Positions 8,901 to 13,978 of a stretch of DNA of 64,000 bases are shown here, one piece after another. The stretch is taken from NCBI GenBank assembly GCA_034414595.1, contig DAOULY010000002.1:186001-250000 (forward strand), read 5' to 3'. Each line of letters starts with the position of its first letter. Within the stretch, counting starts at the first letter, position 1. Below the pieces are notes generated by a model. That model was not told the origin of the DNA, searched no databases, and saw nothing but the letters and a program-made list of their open reading frames with translations. Source of the stretch: DAOULY01 sp034414595 (GTDB lineage Bacteria > Chloroflexota > Dehalococcoidia > SZUA-161 > JAUWZY01). A program made the translations under genes and the position numbers.

Positions 8901-9008
8901 TTCAGCGATGTCGTGTCCGTAAAGCTTGCGTTCTATCCCGTTGAAGGTTACGCGACTGCCAAATTTTTTTCCCAAATACGCTCGCTGCTCGGCATTTATC
9001 TTGCCCAT
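5925..9008 (-). CDS. GlcD-like FAD oxidase fused to GlpC-like iron-sulfur domains, Met/Pro-rich tail
   Basis: A 1027-residue multidomain oxidoreductase. ATG at 9008 is preferred over ATG 9020 because GGAGGT (9013-9018) lies between them. Order: PCMH-type FAD-binding domain (about 40-230; PRGKASSGYGG, GGWLAQGGAGIGSYEAG), FAD-oxidase C-terminal domain (to about 480), two 4Fe-4S clusters (CSQCGYCIEEC near 513, CTACELCNLRC near 563), and two CCG domains (CCG near 681 and 815) of the GlpC/HdrB type. This is the plan of D-lactate, glycolate or 2-hydroxyacid dehydrogenases feeding electrons to quinone or another carrier. The last roughly 125 residues are an unusual extension rich in Met and Pro (LLPMMMPKVMPVMLE) with hydrophobic periodicity, possibly for membrane or partner association. 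Convergent with the mutase cassette; substrate unknown. Confidence 0.88.
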   Translation of the reverse strand: MGKINAEQRAYLGKKFGSRVTFNGIERKLYGHDIAEVPSLIRPLIGNTTPEAVVQPETEAELVELVRWAAENNVPLTPRGKASSGYGGVLPLKKGVVVDFYRMNRIIRIDPDAQTATVQAGVVWEKLDRELQKHGLTLRLYPTSYPSSTVGGWLAQGGAGIGSYEAGWFPDNVDSARVVLPDGTVKEFSGPELDLIADAEGITGLISEVTIRVQPLEELEVVAISCPQAHDLQRLVQSLVGEKLPIWSLVFINPRMAELKNKAPLMEHHGHPVEERVLLPQAYVITLAFRARDRQAVMGRLPELLKPCGAELLSDAIAQHEWKHRFKLMLVKRLGPSLVPAEVVVPLSALGDAMTEIERKVDQPVVKEGLVIRESGNGQPEVVLLGFIPSDQRKFDYNFVFGLVLTIIKIAEKHGGHAYATGLYFGKKAPEVLGAERVSRLKAFKSQVDPRAILNPGKVIGNGLLGTALSLAGAFEPLIRPLGNRVITQVGERPIEPKRNIPADVAWYAYACSQCGYCIEECDQFYGRGWESQTPRGKWYWLREYMEGREEWDQFMVDTILVCTACELCNLRCSAALPIEPSWLKLRGQLVDEEKKMTFPPFEMMAAALRKEGDIWAGYRKDRSTWFPQDLKDKHGPSHKASIVYFAGCTASYVEQDIGMASVRLLDAAGVDFTYLGEQEDCCGTPMLMAGKWDVFVETMKKNIQAVKEAGADIVVSSCPSCDMIWRQVYPTWARKLGIDYGITAKQYSELVAQKIESGEFTFPDNGRQPVTVTWHDSCHFGRESGVYQPPRQLIQAIPNVKLVEMDHNREEAHCCGSVLTLMKDPPVAAEVGKMRLDEALEAGAEKVLSLCPCCEFQLRVSAAKKQVPIEVEDLARFAASALGYEFPDPNPEVHSQWAVFEAMIALMTPQGFADLMGTMWPELVDAMPFGMGAMMRFMGKIPGALELMKPMFPVLFPRLLPMMMPKVMPVMLERVAQRIPMPDYMREQMPELMPKVMDNLMPYMIGDVVPLVTQPLIDYLKSGNQK

Positions 9009-9117
9009 TGCCACCTCCATGGCTTCAAATACTGGCGATATTGCCTATAGCGCCCCGGCTCTGTCTGATATCGAAGGCATTTAGGCCAAGCGCAGTACAT
9101 TTCCCCATGAAAGCCTT

Positions 9118-9318
9118 TCAGCTAATACAGATTGCCTTGAGGGAACAGGTAGCTACGCACTTGGCACAGCCGTTACACCGCCCGGCACTGAGAAAAGGAA
9201 CAGTGTAGGGCTCTTCCTGCCAGATAGCCTTTACCGGGCATCGCCTTCGGGCAGGGCAAACACCTTTATCACATCTCTGCGGTTGGCAACGCTCCGCATC
9301 CAGAATGGCATTAGGCAT
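9118..9318 (-). CDS. Small ferredoxin-like iron-sulfur protein
   Basis: A 66-residue protein with two cysteine groups: CQPQRCDKGVCPARRRCP, recalling the N-terminal ferredoxin region of RLI/ABCE1, and the canonical CNGCAKCVATC near the C-terminus. It probably binds two 4Fe-4S clusters and shuttles electrons. ATG at 9318 is chosen over an upstream TTG (9342) because a GAGGA ribosome site precedes it at usual spacing. It lies 32 nt downstream of the arsR-family gene on the same strand and is probably co-transcribed and controlled by it. Its own redox partner could be the large FAD/CCG protein encoded about 110 nt further downstream. Confidence 0.75.
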   Translation of the reverse strand: MPNAILDAERCQPQRCDKGVCPARRRCPVKAIWQEEPYTVPFLSAGRCNGCAKCVATCSLKAICIS

Positions 9319-9350
9319 GAGCCAGTCCTCTTTTTTACCCAAATAACCTA

Positions 9351-9671
9351 TCAGGTTTTGCCCTCAATCAGGGCCGCTTCCTGCCTGATCTGCTCAAAGA
9401 GTATTTCCCACAAAATATCGCAGGCTTGAAGGAGCTTGGGGTTGGCTATGCGGTAGTAGACCACATTCCCCTCCTTCCTGGAGGTAAGAATGCGGCGCTC
9501 CCGCATCATGGCCAGATGTTGAGACAGATTGGCTGGGCTCAATTGCAACCTCTGGCACAACTCCCCCACGCTCATTTCCTGGTCCCGGAGCACATCTATC
9601 AGCTCCAGCCTCTTGGGGTGGGAGAACACCTTGCACATCTCGGCATGGTAGGCATAGATTTGATCTTCCAT
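9351..9671 (-). CDS. ArsR-family transcriptional regulator
   Basis: A 106-residue winged-helix repressor of the ArsR/SmtB fold: FSHPKRLELIDVL at helix 1, the recognition helix in LSPANLSQHLAMMRERRIL, and the beta-wing SRKEGNVVYYRI. The only cysteines are near residues 13, 59 and about 83, with no classical CxC metal site, so it may sense something other than arsenic, perhaps redox state given the ferredoxin downstream. A perfect palindrome at 9703-9718, 31 nt upstream of the start, is a strong operator candidate. First gene of a minus-strand unit that includes the small ferredoxin and possibly the FAD/CCG oxidoreductase. Confidence 0.92.
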   Translation of the reverse strand: MEDQIYAYHAEMCKVFSHPKRLELIDVLRDQEMSVGELCQRLQLSPANLSQHLAMMRERRILTSRKEGNVVYYRIANPKLLQACDILWEILFEQIRQEAALIEGKT

Positions 9672-9702
9672 TTTCCCGACCGATCAGCTCAGGAGTATTT
9701 TA

Positions 9703-9718
9703 GAATATTATAATATTC
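9703..9718. promoter_or_regulatory. Perfect palindromic operator of the ArsR-family gene
   Basis: GAATATTATAATATTC is a perfect 16-bp inverted repeat that contains a TATAAT box on both strands. Its AATAT...ATATT halves resemble ArsR/SmtB operators. Placed upstream of the regulator's start it would allow autorepression by masking the -10 element. Confidence 0.7.
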
Positions 9719-9836
9719 GACATAAACATTTTATCCCATGCCTCACCAGATGTCAATGCTTCCTATTAGGTTGACACCTGCTTGGCAATCCTGCCCGTTT
9801 TGGTTCTTCTCCCTTCCCCCAGCCCGTGTACTTCTG

Positions 9837-9842
9837 TATAAT
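9837..9842 (+). promoter_or_regulatory. -10 box upstream of the Smr gene
   Basis: TATAAT 28 nt upstream of the Smr start. No convincing -35 box is seen at 16-18 nt, so only the -10 hexamer is claimed. Confidence 0.4.
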
Positions 9843-9869
9843 TGGGTATTAGGCAAGGACTGAAACAGA

Positions 9870-10145
9870 ATGTCTAGCGGCAATGAGGAAGCAGTAACAC
9901 TTCCGCAGTTGGATTTGCACGGCCTCACCGTGGACGAGGCCCTGCCGCAAGTTGACCAATACCTGTATGAAGCTTATAATACCGAAATTCCCTGGGTGCG
10001 TCTGATTCATGGTAAGGGGACAGGGACACTACGTCAGGCAGTTCGCGAGCAGCTAAGAACTCACACTTTAGTGAAATCTTTCCGACCTGGGTTACCGGGA
10101 GAGGGAGGGGAGGGGGTCACTATAGTCCAGCTGGTGGACTGGTAG
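9870..10145 (+). CDS. Stand-alone Smr-domain protein
   Basis: A 91-residue protein made almost wholly of an Smr domain, the DNA/RNA nicking or binding module found at the C-terminus of MutS2. Seen: LDLHGLTVDEAL, which starts the domain, and the signature LIHGKGTGTLR (HGxGTGxLR). Small independent Smr proteins are known; roles in recombination or in processing stalled ribosomes have been described for relatives, but a specific job here cannot be told. It is single, with a TATAAT box upstream, and its stop is only 8 nt from the convergent creatininase-family gene, so the two transcripts likely overlap. Confidence 0.9.
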   Translation: MSSGNEEAVTLPQLDLHGLTVDEALPQVDQYLYEAYNTEIPWVRLIHGKGTGTLRQAVREQLRTHTLVKSFRPGLPGEGGEGVTIVQLVDW

Positions 10146-10153
10146 TCTCTGTC

Positions 10154-10930
10154 TCAAATCTTTACCTCTCTTAGCTCCAACACTTCTTGTACCACGATAT
10201 CGGAGAATATATCATACACCTTTTCTCCGGTTTCCTTCGTTGCCAACCGAGGGTCTCCGAAGTAAGCCAACGGAGCTCCCAAAGCCAGCCAGTCACGCTT
10301 GCCCGCGGCGATATTCTCAACAAGATGTTCGCCTTCCCAGTTGGGCTCCAGTTTGCCTAACTCCTTTTCATCTACCAACTCAGGATGCCGCAGTAAAACC
10401 AAAGCTGTTTCCCACTCTCCGGCATGCCAATCCCATTCTGGATGCTCCTCTTTGCAAACCGGGGCAATCTCGGGTAACCCACCCATGAACCAGTCTGATA
10501 TCTTAGTTTCCATTCTGGTCTTCTCAGACGCTTTTTTTGCACCCTCTGCTATAGCTTTGATATTCCGTGGCTCACCATGACCACAAACGATCATAATCCG
10601 ATTGAAACCCCATTTGGCCAAAGCGAAACATACATCTTCCACAATGTTGGCCACTGTCTCAAACCTGATTGTTATGTTGCCATCAAATGAATTGGAGCTG
10701 TCGGCCAAGGCATAGTTCAGAGTTGGTGCAATCAGTGTTTCGATTCCCTTCTCCTTCAGCTTTCTTGCTGCTCGTTCTGTGATCTCATCGGCACTCAAAA
10801 CGTCTACCATCATGGGCAAATGAGGCCCATGGGCTTCTGTCGGCGCTATCGGAAATAGCGCTATATCTGTTTTCCGTTCCAAAACTTGGACCTGTTTGTA
10901 CGTCATACTGGATAGATAATTCAGTTCCAT
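10154..10930 (-). CDS. Creatininase-family amidohydrolase
   Basis: A 258-residue protein of the creatininase/MftE/ArfB metal-dependent hydrolase fold. Metal-site landmarks are recognisable but slightly altered: PTEAHGPHLP (usually STEQHGPHLP), VCGHGEPRN (usually NGHGGN) and HAGEWETA (usually HAGExET). Relatives hydrolyse creatinine, formamidopyrimidines or peptide tails of mycofactocin; none of those pathways is visible here, so substrate is unknown. GAGGCG lies 11 nt before ATG 10930. Single gene, convergent with the Smr gene. The replacement of the Asn and last Gly in NGHGGN by C and E may affect catalysis. Confidence 0.82.
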   Translation of the reverse strand: MELNYLSSMTYKQVQVLERKTDIALFPIAPTEAHGPHLPMMVDVLSADEITERAARKLKEKGIETLIAPTLNYALADSSNSFDGNITIRFETVANIVEDVCFALAKWGFNRIMIVCGHGEPRNIKAIAEGAKKASEKTRMETKISDWFMGGLPEIAPVCKEEHPEWDWHAGEWETALVLLRHPELVDEKELGKLEPNWEGEHLVENIAAGKRDWLALGAPLAYFGDPRLATKETGEKVYDIFSDIVVQEVLELREVKI

Positions 10931-11390
10931 ATATCGATATCGCCTCTAGGATTGTCTCTTAGAAACTGGGAGCGTGTTATAGAAGGTCTCTGTCGGCGAA
11001 CTTTGGCCCAATGCTTGTGCCTTTTGCGCCATAGGAGCCGTTTAGACAGAGGGTATCAGGCGGCAAGATCCGTGTGAGATGAAGCGTATCAAAAGAAACA
11101 CTGCAGGCTAGGAGCCCTACTCCCCACACCTCAGCATTGCCGTACCACTCGTCTCGCCGAAACGCTGAGCTGCATACAAGCTAACCGTGAAGTCAGCACA
11201 TATAAGAACGATAAATGATAAAGAATCTTCTGACTAATGCCTGCCGAGTCACTTCACGGCCGCAGCTGCGATTGTGGTTTATCGAGCAACCAAGTCCTCA
11301 TAAAGACTCGGAGACTGCTTCTGCCTCTTCTCAGCAATCAGGCAGATACAAAATCATCCGAGCCATTAGATTTTGGGATGGAATCCCGGG
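10931..11390. other. Gene-poor 460-nt spacer
   Basis: No open frame with a credible ribosome site, no tRNA-like GTTCGAnTC loop and no long repeat was found. It holds the upstream region of the creatininase-family gene on the left and a short GGGAT/ATCCC hairpin just past the DUF5679 stop on the right. Confidence 0.5.
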
Positions 11391-11531
11391 CTAGGCCTTC
11401 CCGATGCGGAATACCTTAGTGCCACAAGTGGGACACACACCCTGTGTGGCCGGACGTCCGTTCTTCATCACTATGGACTTGGGGTTCTTGATCTCCTTCT
11501 TGGCTCTGCACTTCACGCAGTAGGCTTGCAT
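11391..11531 (-). CDS. DUF5679 zinc-ribbon mini-protein
   Basis: A 46-residue protein with a very strong ribosome site, AAGGAGGTAGAG just before ATG 11531. It contains CVKC near the N-terminus and CPTC in the C-terminal half, separated by 24 residues, which would form one zinc ribbon, plus KNGRPATQG between. This matches the small DUF5679 family common in Chloroflexota and Actinobacteria, of unknown function. A TTGACT...TACGCT promoter lies at 11577-11605. It is expressed alone: the next gene on either side is more than 200 nt away. Confidence 0.85.
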   Translation of the reverse strand: MQAYCVKCRAKKEIKNPKSIVMKNGRPATQGVCPTCGTKVFRIGKA

Positions 11532-11576
11532 TCTCTACCTCCTTCAGGCGCTTGCCTCTCGAATTGAGTTAGACAC

Positions 11577-11605
11577 AGCGTAGCAGATAGAGAGCAATTA
11601 GTCAA
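11577..11605 (-). promoter_or_regulatory. Promoter of the DUF5679 gene
   Basis: On the minus strand TTGACT (11605-11600), a 17-nt spacer and TACGCT (11582-11577). The -35 is near consensus, the -10 keeps only the key T, A and final T. It would give a leader of about 40 nt. Confidence 0.5.
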
Positions 11606-11732
11606 TACCTTTGCACAATTTGATGCACTCTGCACTGAACAGGCCCTGCCCGTTATTTGCTACTGTACCTTCAACCGAGAACCCTGTCCAATTCGTCCTT
11701 AGTCACGTCACCTTGCCACTCCATTCGTAGGA

Positions 11733-12461
11733 TCAGGGCTTCAGGTCGCCCCTGACCTCGATGGTTACCTCCCGGAAAGGGATGTCCCGACCACTGGCGC
11801 GTATTGCTTGCTGGGCCATGTGCACCAGGCCGAAGCAGCAGGGCACTTCCATGTGGAGCACGGTGAGGCTCTTGACTCCTCCGTGCCCGAGAATTTCGGT
11901 GAGCTTCTTTTGGTGCGACTGGAAGTCATCGAGCTTAGGACAGCCGACCACCAGGGCATGCCCTTTGAGGAACTCCTGATGGAATCCGGCGTAGGCGAAG
12001 GGAACGCAGTCGGCAGCCAGCAATAGGTCAGCCCCCTGGAGAAAGGGCGCAGTGGGCGGCACCAGAGTGAGCTGAACAGGCCACTGGGCCAGCATTGACT
12101 TGGGCCTGGCTTGCGTTGTCGGGATTTCGGCCTCAGTCTCTACCTCAAACTGAGTCACAGAGGCCGAAGGGCAGCCACAGGGAAGTGGCTCAGAAGCATG
12201 CTCCGTTTTCAGCGTGTGCAAATGATGCTCCACCTCCACTTCGTCAAATTCCTCTGATTCCCGCTCCTCGATGGTGATGGCACCCTGTGGGCACTCCGGA
12301 AGGCAGGCGCCGAGGCCATCACAATACTTTTCACTGACAAGCCGGGCCTTACCATCAATGATCTGAAGAGCGCCCTCAGCACAGGCCAGAACACAGGCCC
12401 CGCAGCCGTTACATTTCTCCTCGTCGATGCTGACGATCTTTCTCAGAACTTTTGTCGTCAT
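11733..12461 (-). CDS. Dicluster ferredoxin with conserved C-terminal domain
   Basis: A 242-residue protein. The N-terminal 65 residues are an 8Fe-8S ferredoxin (CNGCGACVLAC and CDGLGACLPEC, each followed by a later Cys). After an acidic linker and the motif PCGCP comes a domain of about 130 residues that includes LLLAADCVPFAYAG, VVGCPKLDD and HMEVPCCFGL; its cysteines could bind a further metal. It recalls 4Fe-4S proteins found beside Crp/Fnr regulators in anaerobes, of uncertain function. ATG 12461 is chosen because the preceding gene's TGA overlaps it (TGATG) and GGAGG is well spaced. Second gene of a two-gene operon with a Fnr-like site upstream. Confidence 0.82.
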   Translation of the reverse strand: MTTKVLRKIVSIDEEKCNGCGACVLACAEGALQIIDGKARLVSEKYCDGLGACLPECPQGAITIEERESEEFDEVEVEHHLHTLKTEHASEPLPCGCPSASVTQFEVETEAEIPTTQARPKSMLAQWPVQLTLVPPTAPFLQGADLLLAADCVPFAYAGFHQEFLKGHALVVGCPKLDDFQSHQKKLTEILGHGGVKSLTVLHMEVPCCFGLVHMAQQAIRASGRDIPFREVTIEVRGDLKP

Positions 12462-12718
12462 CACTTACCTCCTTCAACAGATTCCCCACAACTCTCCCCC
12501 TTAAGCTCCTGCCATCTCTGTTCACCTACACACTGGCGCGCTGCCGGACACCAGTCGATGCAGGATGGCATTCTCTCCTTGTAGACCATGTTCCCGCAGT
12601 TGTGGCACTTCGCCTTGACTTCGTGTGAGAAGATCTCAACCTCAGTGCCGCAACTCCGACACTGGTAGTAATCCACCGTGAGATTTCGGAAATCCTGGCC
12701 TGGGCATAGAGACCGCAT
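12461..12718 (-). CDS. Small cysteine-rich zinc-ribbon protein
   Basis: An 85-residue protein with CRSCG and CHNCG pairs forming a likely zinc ribbon (about residues 20-43), then CIDWCPAARQC, which could bind an additional metal or cluster. GGAGGTG precedes ATG 12718. Its stop overlaps the ferredoxin start by one base, so the two products are probably made in equal amounts and work together. Function unknown; the pairing with a dicluster ferredoxin and a Crp/Fnr regulator suggests an anaerobic redox or stress role. Confidence 0.75.
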   Translation of the reverse strand: MRSLCPGQDFRNLTVDYYQCRSCGTEVEIFSHEVKAKCHNCGNMVYKERMPSCIDWCPAARQCVGEQRWQELKGESCGESVEGGK

Positions 12719-12750
12719 TGTGATCCACCTCCGTTTCAGCTTCCGATACC

Positions 12751-12768
12751 AGGATAGAGCAATCCTGG
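12751..12768 (-). promoter_or_regulatory. -10 box and inverted repeat of the ferredoxin operon
   Basis: TATCCT on the minus strand (12756-12751) is a fair -10 element. It sits inside a perfect 7-bp inverted repeat, CCAGGAT and ATCCTGG separated by 6 nt (12749-12768). If the TATCCT is used, transcription would begin near 12744 and the Fnr-like palindrome would be centred at about -41.5, the usual activator position. Confidence 0.45.
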
Positions 12769-12778
12769 GGCAGCTTCC

Positions 12779-12792
12779 ATGATTTAAATCAT
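12779..12792. promoter_or_regulatory. Fnr/Crp-type operator
   Basis: ATGATTTAAATCAT is a perfect 14-bp palindrome whose core TGAT-N4-ATCA matches the Fnr-family consensus TTGAT-N4-ATCAA except the outer base. It lies between the Crp/Fnr gene and the ferredoxin operon it may control. Confidence 0.65.
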
Positions 12793-12840
12793 ATAAACGG
12801 GGGGGTGTCGAGGTAAGAAGACAGGCTTCTGCTAATCAGC

Positions 12841-13521
12841 TCACATTTGAGGAGGGCCCTCGCTCAGCATCCGGAGCTTGGCCTCATCGAGGACAGTGAT
12901 CTTTCCCCGACTGGAGCGAACGATGCCGTCCTTGTGCAAGCGGCTCATAATCCTGATCGCCGTCTCAGTCGTAGTCCCAGCCATATCGGCGACCTCCTGA
13001 CGGGTGAAAGTGAGACTCGGCCCCAGTTTCGAGAAAAGCATGAGCAGTATCTTAGCCAGGCGCTGCTCCACCTTTTCTGCAGCCATATCCCGGAGACGGT
13101 CGTGAGCATCTCGCAAGCGTGCTCCCAGGACTGTGATGATCTTCAGAGCCACTGCGGGGCGGCTGGCCAGAAAAGATAGGAATTGTTCTTGTTCAATGCC
13201 CAATACCCTGACCCTGGCCATGGCCTGCGCCGAAGCTGGATAAGGCTTGCCTTCAAACACAGCAACCTCACCGAACATCTCCCCAGGGACGAAAAAGGCC
13301 ACGATAAACTCCTTCCCGGAGGACGATTGTTTCAGAATCTTGACCCGGCCCTCGCAGACGAGGTAGAACCAGTCGGGGTTCTCTCCCTCCCAGAAGATGA
13401 ACTGGCCCGAGGCGAAGCTGCGCTCTACAGCCAGGACAGCGAGTTCAGCGAGCTCTTCCTCGTTCAGGATGGAGAACATTGGCGAGCGCCTCAGGATTTC
13501 AGCTTTTACAGTTTGTTTCAA
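12841..13521 (-). CDS. Crp/Fnr-family transcriptional regulator
   Basis: A 226-residue regulator: cNMP-binding-like beta-barrel (about 10-125, with SGKEFIVAFFVPGEMFGE), dimerisation helix (130-155) and winged helix (165-220, FTRQEVADMAGTTTETAIRIMSR). The recognition helix has E and R in the Fnr spacing (ETAIR for ETISR), consistent with the TGAT/ATCA palindrome downstream. There are no N-terminal cysteines for an oxygen-sensing 4Fe-4S cluster, so the ligand is something else. The start is TTG at 13521, with GGAG upstream. A TATAAT box occurs on the minus strand at 13569-13564. It is divergent from the pterin oxidoreductase unit and may control both sides. Confidence 0.9.
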   Translation of the reverse strand: MKQTVKAEILRRSPMFSILNEEELAELAVLAVERSFASGQFIFWEGENPDWFYLVCEGRVKILKQSSSGKEFIVAFFVPGEMFGEVAVFEGKPYPASAQAMARVRVLGIEQEQFLSFLASRPAVALKIITVLGARLRDAHDRLRDMAAEKVEQRLAKILLMLFSKLGPSLTFTRQEVADMAGTTTETAIRIMSRLHKDGIVRSSRGKITVLDEAKLRMLSEGPPQM

Positions 13522-13594
13522 GGTGACTTCTCCATGTTAGCCCTATCGCCGAAGCTGACCTGAATTATAACACAAGTTCAAGTTTTGCCAGCAC

Positions 13595-13623
13595 TTGACA
13601 GGACATCGGGGAAGTTGTATATA
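13595..13623 (+). promoter_or_regulatory. Strong promoter of the pterin oxidoreductase unit
   Basis: TTGACA (13595-13600), 17-nt spacer, TATATA (13618-13623). Transcription would begin near 13630 and leave about 350 nt before the oxidoreductase start, occupied by the small Cys-rich frame at 13721. Confidence 0.7.
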
Positions 13624-13720
13624 TACAGACAACCACAGAAGTCAGGGGCGAGGTATATAAGCTGAGGAGACAGTCGAGAGGGAGCGGCCTGGCACAAACC
13701 AACATATAGAGGAGGAGGAA

Positions 13721-13942
13721 ATGGGAGCATACTATGAGTTCGATGAGGAGAGAGACCTTAACGAGTATCGCCCCTGCTGTATAATTTGGAGCACGTTCTG
13801 CATACCCACGCTGCAACCGCTCTGCCTCCGGGAAGCTTTGCACCCAAATTGCAATGAGAGAATGCCACGGGAAGCGGAAAGATTATCCTGCCCCATCCAT
13901 ATGACCTCGGATAGCAGGACAAAGAAATGTGCTTATATGTAG
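13721..13942 (+). CDS. Possible Cys-rich leader protein
   Basis: A 73-residue frame with an excellent ribosome site (GAGGAGGAGG about 4-10 nt before ATG), placed between a strong promoter and the pterin oxidoreductase. Seven cysteines are spread along it without a known motif; the N-terminus is acidic (GAYYEFDEERDLNEY). No relative is recognised. It may be a translated leader, a new small protein, or the remnant of a longer gene whose 3' part has drifted. The signal for translation is better than the protein-like character. Confidence 0.35.
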   Translation: MGAYYEFDEERDLNEYRPCCIIWSTFCIPTLQPLCLREALHPNCNERMPREAERLSCPIHMTSDSRTKKCAYM

Positions 13943-13978
13943 CGAATATAAGATATTTTGGAGAAGGAGGTATTGGTG

